Positions 18,447-26,570 of a DNA stretch of 64,000 nucleotides are shown here, one piece after another. Origin of the DNA: Spirochaetota bacterium. GTDB taxonomy: Bacteria > Spirochaetota > UBA4802 > UBA5550. How positions within the stretch are numbered: position 1 is the stretch's first letter; every line of letters begins with the position of its first letter. A program made the position numbers and the translations under genes. The DNA lies in the NCBI GenBank assembly GCA_017999915.1, contig JAGNKX010000001.1:620001-684000 (forward strand), read 5' to 3'. The notes beneath the pieces are model-generated. The model did no database searches and was not told the origin of the DNA. It saw only the letters and a list, made by a program, of their open reading frames with translations.

Positions 18447-19637
18447 TCAGTTGTGATATAATTCGCACTTTCCCGACATGAGGTATTTAACGCTTTCATC
18501 GAGCCCGTCGAGGGTGAGCTCAAACATGGGGAAAATGCCCCGGATCATCCTGATGGTCTGGACATAGTTCCACGAGCGGGCGGGAATGGGATTGAGCCAT
18601 ATGATATTCTTGAATTTATCCTTGAACCGCTGAAGCCATACGATGCCGGGCGTATCGTTGTGATACCAGTAGTCTATGGCGCCGTTCACCCAGGTCAATT
18701 CGGAAGGAGCCATTTCGCCGTCCCCGACGATAATCACCTTATAGTCATTGTCCTCGCTCCGTATCAGGTCCTGCGATGATATGGTCTTATTTCTTTCAAT
18801 ATCTGTCCATAATTCCTGGTATATGCAGTTGTGGAAATAATAATGCTTGAATTTGCTGATCTGGGAGGAGGCGGCAGAGAAGAGCCTGCTTGCCAGCTCA
18901 GCGTAGGGAGTCATGGAGCCGCCCACGTCCATAAGGAGCATGACTTTTGATGCCTTCTTTTCCTTGTTCTCCCATATGAGCTCGATCTCCCCGGCGTTTT
19001 TGCAGGTCGCATCGATTGTTTCTTCAACATTGAGCTTTTCGCCCATGCCGATGGGCAGGAGCGAACGGAGGTGAGAGAGGGCGACCTTCATCTGTCGCGT
19101 GTCCAGGGTGATGTCGCTGGAATAGTTGCGGAAGGTCCTTTTTTCCGCGATCTGGACAGCCCTGTGATGACGCGATTCTCCCTGGCCGATGCGGATGCCA
19201 GCCGGATTATACCCCCATGCCCCCTGGGTCGAACGCCCTCCGGTGCCGATTGCCTTGTTTCCTCCCACGTGATCTTTATAGTGACCGGCCTTTAACTGTT
19301 CCTCGAAATTCTTGAGGATTTCATCGAGATTGAGCTGCTCGATCTCTTTTTTCTCTTCTTCGGTAAGATGTAACTCTTTGACTTTTTTCAGGCCGGCAAG
19401 TATCTCCTCCAGCATTTCATCGGTGGTCTCGATATCCTTGAAGGTGTCAAGAAAGGCCATGTCGTATTTATCGAAATGGATTTCATGTTTTACCAGGATC
19501 GATTTTGCGATATAATAGAAATCCGTCAGGCTGCAGTTGTTCAGATTCAATGACAGGGCGTGATGGAGGGTCATCCATTCATGGATGGAAACAGGGACGC
19601 CGTGCGATTTGAGAGAAAAAAAGAAATTAATAAACAT
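18447..19637 (-). CDS. VWA-domain protein, CoxE-like, partner of MoxR ATPase
   Basis: 396 residues. The N-terminal half (MFINFFFSLKSHGVPVSIHE) is the CoxE/YehP-like helical part, and KVMLLMDVGGSMTPYAELA near residue 230 is a von Willebrand A MIDAS motif of the DxGxS type. It overlaps the MoxR ATPase gene by 11 bp and follows it, the usual gene order for MoxR-VWA pairs that act as metal-dependent chaperones in maturing protein complexes. The client is not evident: no CO-dehydrogenase, nitric-oxide-reductase or similar operon is nearby. Confidence 0.87.
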   Translation of the reverse strand: MFINFFFSLKSHGVPVSIHEWMTLHHALSLNLNNCSLTDFYYIAKSILVKHEIHFDKYDMAFLDTFKDIETTDEMLEEILAGLKKVKELHLTEEEKKEIEQLNLDEILKNFEEQLKAGHYKDHVGGNKAIGTGGRSTQGAWGYNPAGIRIGQGESRHHRAVQIAEKRTFRNYSSDITLDTRQMKVALSHLRSLLPIGMGEKLNVEETIDATCKNAGEIELIWENKEKKASKVMLLMDVGGSMTPYAELASRLFSAASSQISKFKHYYFHNCIYQELWTDIERNKTISSQDLIRSEDNDYKVIIVGDGEMAPSELTWVNGAIDYWYHNDTPGIVWLQRFKDKFKNIIWLNPIPARSWNYVQTIRMIRGIFPMFELTLDGLDESVKYLMSGKCELYHN

Positions 19638-20481
19638 CCCTGGTCCTCATGCTGGTATTGTAAGCATAATGGGACTTCCCAGATTTTTCAACCAGATCGA
19701 CATCCTCCTTCTTCTTGAGAAGGGTTCCGACAAAGGGGAGCTCTTTTTCTATGGCCTTCGCAGAAATGCCGCCTACCTGAAGTGCCTGGAGCCAGTCAAT
19801 AAGCTCGCTCGTGGAGGGCTTTTTCCTGAGCATGTCGAATTCACGGATCCAGTAAAAGCGCTTCAGCGCCTCCCTGAGAAGGGTTTTCTCGATTTTTGGA
19901 TAATGCACTTTGATGATGTCTTCCATGAGCTCAGTATCAGGGAACTCGATGTAATGGAATATGCAGCGGCGTAGGAACGGATCAGGCAGCTCCTTTTCGC
20001 TGTTGGAGGTTATGATCATGATGGGACGGTGCTTCGCCTTGATGATCTCGCCCGTTTCAGGGATATAGAAACTCATCTCGTCAAGCTCGTTCAGGAGATC
20101 GTTGGGGAATTCCAATTCAGCCTTGTCAATCTCATCGATGAGGAGAACGACCTGCTCTTCCGATTTAAAGGCCTCTCCCAGCTTGCCAAGCTTGATATAC
20201 TGCTTTATATCAGATACGTTCCCGTCACCGAATCGGGCATCATTAAGCCTCTGTACGGTGTCATAAACATAGAGACCTTCTTTCGCCTTGGTCGTGGATT
20301 TTATATTCCATATGATGAGCTCCTTTCCAAGACCCTTTGCGATTGAATGGGCGAGCAGTGTCTTTCCGGTCCCGGGTTCTCCCTTAACAATGAGAGGACG
20401 CTCAAGGGCTATGGAAACATTGACATTGTCCCTAAGAGCCTGTGACAATACATAATCATCGGATCCCTTGAAATGATTCAT
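19627..20481 (-). CDS. MoxR-family AAA+ ATPase
   Basis: 284-residue AAA+ ATPase. Walker A GEPGTGKT is at residues 34-41, Walker B VVLLIDEIDKAE near 112, and the sensor-1 region IMIITSNSEKELPDPFLRRC follows. The C-terminal lid is short, as in MoxR. AAGGTG lies 6 nt before the ATG. It is paired with the VWA gene downstream; together they form a MoxR-VWA chaperone module. Confidence 0.9.
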   Translation of the reverse strand: MNHFKGSDDYVLSQALRDNVNVSIALERPLIVKGEPGTGKTLLAHSIAKGLGKELIIWNIKSTTKAKEGLYVYDTVQRLNDARFGDGNVSDIKQYIKLGKLGEAFKSEEQVVLLIDEIDKAELEFPNDLLNELDEMSFYIPETGEIIKAKHRPIMIITSNSEKELPDPFLRRCIFHYIEFPDTELMEDIIKVHYPKIEKTLLREALKRFYWIREFDMLRKKPSTSELIDWLQALQVGGISAKAIEKELPFVGTLLKKKEDVDLVEKSGKSHYAYNTSMRTRDVY

Positions 20482-21117
20482 TGCAATTCACCTTTTTTTA
20501 TTTTTAATATACTATATAAAATTCCTTTTAATTGTACCACATTGACTAAATTACACCATATCGTAAACTGTTAACTATCCAATATTACAATACAAAATAA
20601 TACATTATTGATGGCAAGTATTTTTACCAATCTCATTTATTAATTCAAGGGTTCGATTATCGTTCGATTCTTGGTTTTACCCTGGAACATCGGTGTATTT
20701 CACGGAGCTGAGAGGGCGGGATATATCATTCACCCCACTGGTCGGAAATGCCATCGGAAAAAATAAAAGGTCCCGTTAGTCGTCACAGCAGGTTTTTTCT
20801 ATACGGCCAGGTGATAGAAATAGTCATATTACCTTGTTGCCGGGGGTATCCTGTCCAGGTTCTTCACGTAAGGGTTCTACATGGCCTTGAGTTGCTATAC
20901 CATGAATATGCTAAAATTCAATGGTTGGTTTTATTTCAAAAACATCCGGACTTATACTTGGCTTCTGGCCGGAAAAGATACGTCATACCTGCATTCTATA
21001 TGTTTCATTCTTTCAGCAGGTTTTGCATTATCGAATGAATGACCCCGGGCGGAGTTTTCACGCCCGGTGACACAACAGCGGCTATGATATCGAATAGCGG
21101 AGTATCCGCTCATGCCG
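20482..21117. other. 636-bp gap without a recognisable gene
   Basis: No reading frame here resembles a known family. A 96-codon plus-strand frame at 20748-21038 has no convincing ribosome site and an atypical Cys/His/Arg/Leu-rich composition. The left 150 bp are AT-rich and should hold the moxR promoter. The right end holds two hairpins just after the slyD stop codon (listed separately). The middle 400 bp are more GC-balanced than other gaps in this window and could be a decayed gene, but I cannot identify it. Confidence 0.5.
21045..21110 (-). terminator. Two hairpins just downstream of slyD, without a U-tract
   Basis: Two perfect stems follow the slyD stop: AGCGGA/TCCGCT with a 3-base loop (21096-21110) and CCGGGCG/CGCCCGG with a 9-base loop (21045-21067). 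Neither is followed by a run of T on either strand, so this is not a standard intrinsic terminator; it may stabilise the mRNA 3' end. Confidence 0.35.
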
Positions 21118-21627
21118 TCAGCAGGAGCACCCTCCTTCACCGCAGGATCCGCTGCTGCATGAATCGTCATCACAGCAGCTGCAGCCGCTCTCCAGCTGTG
21201 CTTCGTTGTTGATGGCGAGAATTTTCACTGCGAAGTGAAGGGTCTTCCCGGCAAGGGGATGATTGAGGTCGAGTATAACCGTTTCCCCATTGACCTCGGT
21301 TATCCTCGCCGGAATGAGACTGCCGTTTTCCATCTGGATGGATATGATCATTCCCGGCTCGGGGTTGAAATTGGACTGCATCTCGGCCAGAGGTATGTTC
21401 ATGACAAAATCATTGTTGTATTCGCCGTAGCCGTCTTCCGGGCTGATCGATATTTTTTTTTCGTCATCGATGTTCATGCCGATCACCGCACGGTCGAGCC
21501 CGACGATAATCGAACCTGAACCGACCTGGAATTCAAGAGGGTCTCCGTCCACATTGGAATCGAAAATTTCTCCATTGTCAAAGGTCCCGGTATATTGGAT
21601 CTGTACGAATTTTCCTTCTTCAACCAT
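21118..21627 (-). CDS. slyD: SlyD-type FKBP peptidyl-prolyl isomerase with metal-binding tail
   Basis: 169-residue cytoplasmic prolyl isomerase/chaperone. The FKBP domain begins VQIQYTGTFDNGEIFDSN, and the IF (insert-in-flap) domain is the region around SISPEDGYGEYNNDFVMNIP. ILDLNHPLAGKTLHFAVKIL is the SlyD signature. The C-terminus is a 21-residue Cys/Ser/Gly tail with seven cysteines (Cys-Ser-Cys-Cys ... Cys-Ser-Cys), replacing the His-rich tail of E. coli SlyD and probably binding nickel, zinc or copper. AAGGAG lies 6 nt before the ATG. Its promoter overlaps a 20-bp palindrome (see that entry), suggesting a dedicated repressor. No hydrogenase or urease genes are adjacent. Confidence 0.9.
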   Translation of the reverse strand: MVEEGKFVQIQYTGTFDNGEIFDSNVDGDPLEFQVGSGSIIVGLDRAVIGMNIDDEKKISISPEDGYGEYNNDFVMNIPLAEMQSNFNPEPGMIISIQMENGSLIPARITEVNGETVILDLNHPLAGKTLHFAVKILAINNEAQLESGCSCCDDDSCSSGSCGEGGCSC

Positions 21628-21696
21628 TGTATTCTCCTTGGTGTGTGTGAGTTTGCTTTCTGATGGGCCAGGGTGCAGGATATCAGAATTATGACA

Positions 21697-21729
21697 TTAT
21701 CTTATAGATAAGATAAATTGTAAATTCAA
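21697..21729 (-). promoter_or_regulatory. slyD promoter overlapping a 20-bp palindromic operator candidate
   Basis: On the minus strand TTGAAT (21724-21729) and TATAAG (21701-21706) are spaced by 17 bp. The -10 box lies inside a palindrome, TTATCTTATAGATAAGATAA (21697-21716), with perfect 9-bp arms and a 2-bp centre. A protein bound here would block polymerase directly. The binding factor is unknown. Confidence 0.55.
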
Positions 21730-21772
21730 ATTTATCAAATATAAAAGTGAGGAAAATTAATAATTAAGGATA

Positions 21773-22837
21773 TCATCTCGCTATATCTGATCCTTGCTGT
21801 TTTTTACGATTTTTTTCATAAAGCGCGAGGAGGCGCACCGCCTGGAGTGTAACCCATTTGCTTTTATTCCCTATGTGTTTTCTCGGTTCATTGCCGAACA
21901 TCATACCGGTTTGAGCGTTTTCCATGTTCCAGGACCCGTCACTGTTTTGTTTTGATATGATGAGGTTAAATGCTTCCCCTGCCCTCCTGTCACCGAGAAA
22001 GCCCGCTTTTGCAATGAAAAGTGTTCCCAGGAGTATATCGTATTGAGACATAACCGGGTATCCGAGCAGGCGGAAATCATGGTTCCATGAAGGCCTGGGC
22101 CGTATCGGATCACCCTGGCTGGTTTTGTACAATGAGCGCCGGAGAAAATATTCTGCCGCAATGGATATTGCGGCGTCATACTGTTTTGTGCCGGTGATCT
22201 GCTTGTAATCCACAAGGGCCATTGAGCAGGCTATGGTAGCATAGATGCAGCTGGTGACGGAATGATCGTGTTCCCTTTTCAGTCCTGATCCGGGTTTATT
22301 AAGCAGGATCAGCTTTAACTGATCACAGGTGCCGGCGAGGGGACAATGGAGCCATCCGCCGTCATGGCGCTGATGCGTCGCAATCCACTCAATGCCGCGG
22401 CAAATGTTTTCGTCTTTGAAGCCGGCTTTGAGGAGGAGCCGTATCAAGTCACCGGTTCTGCAGGCTAATTCTGTCAGAGGCTTCCATTGCAATGAGAACC
22501 CGCCTGATCGAGTTTGATAATGGGAAATAATGAACTCTGCGGAATTCTGAATGATCAACGATCGCTTGTCAAGACCTCGTTCGATTGCTTCGGCAAAGCA
22601 CCATACAATGCCGTGATAAAAGACATCATCATTGTTGATGTTTCCAAGGAGAATCCTTTTTTTACTGACCATTTTTTCTATGGAAGGTGTTTCCAGAATG
22701 GCTCCATAGAGGCTATCGCAGGCGGGATCTTCTAATATTTCCTTGCTCGCCAGGTATCGTATTGAAGGATCCGAATCCTCAAGAAGCCAAACAAGGGGGC
22801 TGTTGCTCAAATATTTACTGTTTATATACATTGACAT
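21773..22837 (-). CDS. Prenyltransferase/squalene-cyclase-like alpha-toroid protein
   Basis: 354 residues. Repeated motifs of the alpha/alpha-toroid type are visible: SGGFSLQW, IEWIATHQRHDGGWLHCPLA and LIISKQNSDGSWNMENAQ are QW-like repeats as in squalene cyclases and prenyltransferase beta subunits. The DxDD or DCTAE catalytic motifs of true cyclases are not seen, so this is probably a toroid-fold protein of other or unknown function. The N-terminal VWLLEDSDPSIRYLASKEIL resembles the lead-in of similar hypothetical proteins. Two ATGs two codons apart open the frame and neither has a ribosome site. There are no terpenoid genes around it. Confidence 0.7.
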   Translation of the reverse strand: MSMYINSKYLSNSPLVWLLEDSDPSIRYLASKEILEDPACDSLYGAILETPSIEKMVSKKRILLGNINNDDVFYHGIVWCFAEAIERGLDKRSLIIQNSAEFIISHYQTRSGGFSLQWKPLTELACRTGDLIRLLLKAGFKDENICRGIEWIATHQRHDGGWLHCPLAGTCDQLKLILLNKPGSGLKREHDHSVTSCIYATIACSMALVDYKQITGTKQYDAAISIAAEYFLRRSLYKTSQGDPIRPRPSWNHDFRLLGYPVMSQYDILLGTLFIAKAGFLGDRRAGEAFNLIISKQNSDGSWNMENAQTGMMFGNEPRKHIGNKSKWVTLQAVRLLALYEKNRKKQQGSDIAR

Positions 22838-23125
22838 AATACAATAGAACAGGATGGAATTATGTCAAATTATTTACCCAAGAAAATAAGAATTGGTTTT
22901 AATACAATAATAAGCGGACGGCCTTTTTTCAATTGAAAATGTTAATTCCAGACTGTATTATTAAATAGGATAAAGGCTATCGGACGCTGTTCAATATATA
23001 TGATATTTATCTTGTAAAATTGACAAATTGATGAAAAAAATTTAAAAAAATGAATATTTTATACCGTTAATGAAATGTAGGCACAGGTATCAAGTTTTTG
23101 ATAAACAATGCCAGGGTGGATGCAT

Positions 23126-23440
23126 ATGGATGAATATATACCTGAAAATAATCTCGTTGTCTTGTTTCTGTTGATGATCATAACCTGCGGTTTCTATTAT
23201 TTCTGGTGGCTTGCACGGGTCAGCAGGGCCTTCGAGGATGATCCCATCATCAATATCCTGTTGACCATATTTACCATTGGAATATGGGGATTATATCTGA
23301 ATTTGAAATATCTGCAAAAATCGGAACTAATGAATGGCCGGGATGCAAAATGGTACATGATCCTGTTTTTACCGTGTGTGTTTATATTCCCGATCATTAT
23401 TCAGCATAATTTAAATGAAAAATTTTTCCCGGGTCGTTAA
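23126..23440 (+). CDS. DUF4234-like small membrane protein
   Basis: 104 residues with three hydrophobic stretches. VVLFLLMIITCGFYYFWWLA followed by a polar turn, then FTIGIWGLYLNLKYL, is the pattern of DUF4234 proteins. I start at ATG 23126 because AGGGTGG lies 6-8 nt upstream; earlier in-frame ATGs at 23108 and 23120 lack that spacing. It ends 18 bp before the DUF4389 protein gene, so the two are probably one operon. Function unknown. Confidence 0.75.
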   Translation: MDEYIPENNLVVLFLLMIITCGFYYFWWLARVSRAFEDDPIINILLTIFTIGIWGLYLNLKYLQKSELMNGRDAKWYMILFLPCVFIFPIIIQHNLNEKFFPGR

Positions 23441-23458
23441 GCTGAACAGGAGCCAGCA

Positions 23459-26182
23459 ATGATAGTCAGATGTACGAGCTGTAAATCTGCTTTTGCCGTT
23501 GATGACGATAAGGTCATGGGTAAAAAATTCGCATTTACCTGTCCGAAATGCGACCATGAAAATATAATCGACAACAGGAAAGAAGCGGTGGCTTCAATGA
23601 CGGGACCGACTGTCATAGATGAAGCGCACAACGAAACACCGGCGCGTTCTTCCCGGGATAAAGCCGCGATCGGCACCGGACCGGAAAGCATGTTCGATGA
23701 AGTCCCGGCGCCCCATGTTCCGGAGCGTGCGGCTAAGAGAGATCTTCTCGCCGATGACGAAATGCTTCTTGATGATTCGGTGATGGTCGATACCGATGAT
23801 CTATCGGGACTTGCAGAACCGGAAAAAATTGAAGGTATGGATACGTCAATCGATCACAGCGACCTCCCTCCTGCTGATGATATGCGTTCCGACGTTCCAT
23901 TGGACGATTTGAACATTGATGATGATTTAAAAGATCTCGGTATAACTGATATTGATCTGGAAACAGAGGAGACCCATCCTAAGAAAAAGGGAAAAACAGC
24001 CGGAAAGGAAGAAGATTCAATAACCTTCGATGACCTGGATCTGGATATCGACACGGGTGCATCAGACTCAAGCTTAATCCTTGATGAAATGGAGCCTAAA
24101 AGTGTCGCCGAAGAACCGATTGAACTGGATGAAATTGATGATATTGAAAAACTTCTTGCGGAAGATGAAAAGAAAAAGGAAATTATAGACGATTTTGAGC
24201 CACTTGAAGTAGAATCGGAACACATAGCTTCCAAACGCCTGGAGCCGGATATGGTTCTTGACGAGGAGATACAAACAGAAGAGGTCTACCGGGCTAAGGA
24301 TTCAATGGAAGATGAGAGCATAACCATAGACCTTGATAATCTTGACATCGACCTGGAAGAGGGGGGCGATGTGACGGATAAGCCGAAAGGGAAGGCGACC
24401 GCCGCTCCCGGAGGCGCGGAGAAAGAGGGCGTGCTCCATGACGATGAAGATGAGAGCATAACCATAGATATTGATAATCTTGACATCGACCTGGAAGAGG
24501 GGGGCGATGTGACAGATAAGCCGAAAGGGAAGGCGACCGCCGCTTCCGGAGGTGCGGAGAAAGAGGGCGTGCTCCATGATGATGAAGATGAGAGCATAAC
24601 CATAGACCTTGATAATCTTGACATCGACCTTGAAGAGGGGGGCGATGTGACGGATAAGCCGAAAGGGAAGGCGACCGCCGCTCCCGGAGGTGCGGAGAAA
24701 GAGGGCATGCTCCATGAAGATGAAGATGAGAGCATAACCATAGATATTGATAATCTTGACATCGACCTGGAAGAGGGGGGCGATGTGACGGATAAGCCGA
24801 AAGGGAAGGCGACTGCCGCTCCCGGAGGTGCGGAGAAAGAGGGCATGCTCCATGAAGATGAAGATGAGAGTATAACCATAGATATTGACACCCTTGATAT
24901 AGACCTGGAGGAATCGAAAGAGATTTCTAAAGGGGAAAGCCACGAGGAGCTCGATCTCGATCTTTCAGATTTCTCAGAAGAGACAATTCAGGAACTGGAG
25001 GAAGTCGGAAAGGCCCCGAAGGACAAGGATGATGAGGATATTACGCTGGACCTGAATACGCTCGATATATCCCTCGAGGAAAGTAACGAGATAAAGAAGG
25101 GGGAGGACCTTGACGAAGACGAGAAACTGACCCTTGAGGATGCGGGCCTGACAATTGAAGAGTTGACCAATGATGAGTTAATAACGGTATCGTCTAAGGG
25201 AGAGGAAAAACAAGACGAAGATGATTTTGCATTGAGCGTTGATGATATGGGCCCAGACATCGACATGAATCAAATCGAGAAGGAATTGAAAGAAGCGGAA
25301 TCAATCCTGGTGGAGCAACCACGAAAAAAGAAAGACCTTCTTGTTGTTGATGAATTGTCCGATCTTCCGGAAATAGATTTTGACAAGGATTTGGAGCTGA
25401 TCGGTGTCGAATCCGGAGCGAGTAAAGCGGCTGGAGCAGGGATAGCAATCGGAGCAGGGATGGCGGCTGGAGCTGGCATTTCGGCTATCTCAAAAAATGA
25501 AGACGAATTGTTCAAGCTTGACGATAGAGAAAAAGGCATACCGGGGCAGGGTGGGCTTCAGAAGAAAATTCCCGACATGGTCACGCGCGGGGCCGTTAAC
25601 TTTTCCATCGATTATTCCATAAAGTATTCACGGTTTGGCGCAGTCCTGAGGCTTTTTGGGCTCTTTTTTCTGGCCCTCATCCCGCACTATATAGTCTTCT
25701 TCGTGTATAATGTACTGTCAATCATTCTCGGATTTATCAATCATATTGTGGTAATTTTTACAGAGAAGAACATCGAGGATTTTTCGGAAATCCATGAAAA
25801 TACCCTTCGATATCTTCTGTCAATAAGCGCTTCATCGATCGGTATCGTGGAGGAGATGCCTATCTACGCAGGTCGTGATAACATCGATTATCCGCTGCAG
25901 ATGCGTATCGTCTTTCCTCTCCGCTCATCGAGACTGCTGGCGTTTCTCCGGTTGTCAGGGATCGGCATAATCCTGCTGACATTGCCGCACCTGGTTATCA
26001 TGGGGCTTATGAGCATTGTCATACCCATAGTATTTATCGTAGGGATTCTCTCGGTCCTCATAACCGGCGGCTGGCCCCATGTGCTCTTTGATTTTATGAC
26101 CAGGTATTACCAGTACGTCGCTCGGGTGCTGGCATTCAGCATCGGCATAATCGACGTGTATCCAAAGTTCAAGTTTGATTGA
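23459..26182 (+). CDS. Zinc-ribbon, acidic-repeat, DUF4389-like membrane protein
   Basis: 907 residues. The N-terminus is an MJ0042-type zinc ribbon with cysteines 5, 8, 28 and 31. Residues 60-650 are a very acidic, low-complexity region rich in Asp/Glu/Ile/Leu, built on the theme I-T-I-D-x-D-x-L-D-I-D-L-E-E. Within it four near-identical 46-residue units lie at about 285-468, followed by a partial fifth. A glycine/alanine stretch near 658-680 leads to a C-terminal domain of about 200 residues with several membrane helices (LRLFGLFFLALIPHYIVFFV and later), matching DUF4389: FDFMTRYYQYVARVLAF is typical. AGGAG lies 6 nt before the ATG. The acidic region may act as a cytoplasmic spacer or binding platform. 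Long antisense reading frames over the repeats are composition artefacts. Confidence 0.82.
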   Translation: MIVRCTSCKSAFAVDDDKVMGKKFAFTCPKCDHENIIDNRKEAVASMTGPTVIDEAHNETPARSSRDKAAIGTGPESMFDEVPAPHVPERAAKRDLLADDEMLLDDSVMVDTDDLSGLAEPEKIEGMDTSIDHSDLPPADDMRSDVPLDDLNIDDDLKDLGITDIDLETEETHPKKKGKTAGKEEDSITFDDLDLDIDTGASDSSLILDEMEPKSVAEEPIELDEIDDIEKLLAEDEKKKEIIDDFEPLEVESEHIASKRLEPDMVLDEEIQTEEVYRAKDSMEDESITIDLDNLDIDLEEGGDVTDKPKGKATAAPGGAEKEGVLHDDEDESITIDIDNLDIDLEEGGDVTDKPKGKATAASGGAEKEGVLHDDEDESITIDLDNLDIDLEEGGDVTDKPKGKATAAPGGAEKEGMLHEDEDESITIDIDNLDIDLEEGGDVTDKPKGKATAAPGGAEKEGMLHEDEDESITIDIDTLDIDLEESKEISKGESHEELDLDLSDFSEETIQELEEVGKAPKDKDDEDITLDLNTLDISLEESNEIKKGEDLDEDEKLTLEDAGLTIEELTNDELITVSSKGEEKQDEDDFALSVDDMGPDIDMNQIEKELKEAESILVEQPRKKKDLLVVDELSDLPEIDFDKDLELIGVESGASKAAGAGIAIGAGMAAGAGISAISKNEDELFKLDDREKGIPGQGGLQKKIPDMVTRGAVNFSIDYSIKYSRFGAVLRLFGLFFLALIPHYIVFFVYNVLSIILGFINHIVVIFTEKNIEDFSEIHENTLRYLLSISASSIGIVEEMPIYAGRDNIDYPLQMRIVFPLRSSRLLAFLRLSGIGIILLTLPHLVIMGLMSIVIPIVFIVGILSVLITGGWPHVLFDFMTRYYQYVARVLAFSIGIIDVYPKFKFD
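24311..24862 (+). repeat. Tandem 138-bp coding repeat, four units plus a partial fifth
   Basis: Units start at 24311, 24449, 24587 and 24725, exactly 138 bp (46 codons) apart, and differ by only a few substitutions. A degenerate fifth unit begins at 24863 and diverges after about 50 bp. The period is a multiple of three, so gain or loss of units keeps the reading frame. Near-identity at the DNA level, including synonymous positions, indicates recent duplication. Confidence 0.95.
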
Positions 26183-26570
26183 CAAACTTCACCAGAACCG
26201 ACCTGGTTCTGGGTCCGTCAAACTCGCAGAAATAGATCCCCTGCCATGTACCCAGGCACAGGCGGCCGTTTTCGATGATGACCATCTCCGAGCATCCGAT
26301 GAGGGACGATTTTAGATGGGCCGGTGAATTACCCTCGGCATGGCTGAAAATGACCTCGTCGAATTTCAGGTGGCGCAATCCTTTGATCATATCTTTTCGC
26401 ACGGCAGGGTCGGCGTTTTCATTGATAGTGATGGCGGCCGTTGTGTGGGGCGTGTATACGAGGCAGACCCCGTCGGTGATTCCGCTTCGTTCAATAATGG
26501 AACGGATCTGGCCGGTGATATCGATTAGTTCCTCTGAAGCCCTGCTTTGAACGGTGATTGATTCAGCCAT
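26169..26570 (-). CDS. yjbQ: YjbQ/UPF0047 family protein
   Basis: 133-residue protein of the YjbQ family (annotated as secondary thiamine-phosphate synthase enzyme). YTPHTTAAITINENADPAVR and GNSPAHLKSSLIGCSEMVII, with LGTWQGIYFCEFDGPRTR, are diagnostic, and the conserved His/Glu residues of the putative active site are present. The start is ATG 26570 with GGAGGT 5 nt upstream; an upstream in-frame start lies inside the HDAC gene. It overlaps that gene by 8 bp, so the two are coupled, and its 3' end overlaps the convergent DUF4389 gene by 14 bp. Confidence 0.92.
   Translation of the reverse strand: MAESITVQSRASEELIDITGQIRSIIERSGITDGVCLVYTPHTTAAITINENADPAVRKDMIKGLRHLKFDEVIFSHAEGNSPAHLKSSLIGCSEMVIIENGRLCLGTWQGIYFCEFDGPRTRSVLVKFVNQT

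Noticed and set aside
20748-21038. 96-codon plus-strand frame in the gap before slyD
   Set aside because: No ribosome site, odd composition and no recognisable motif.
20952-21110. Weak likeness of a minus-strand frame (SRCCVTGRENSARGHSFDNA) to the N-terminus of ribosomal protein L28
   Set aside because: Only about six positions match, the frame ends after some 43 codons and the L28 core is missing, so chance similarity is more likely than a decayed rpmB.
24286-24943. Two long minus-strand reading frames (201 and 213 codons) over the tandem repeat
   Set aside because: They are open only because the sense strand is a repetitive acidic coding sequence; the products are Ser/Met/Pro/Ile-rich artefacts with no ribosome site.
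26169-26182. Convergent 3' overlap of the DUF4389 and yjbQ genes (and similarly patatin/metW at 34816-34829)
   Set aside because: Short tail-to-tail overlaps of 14 bp are ordinary and need no special explanation.
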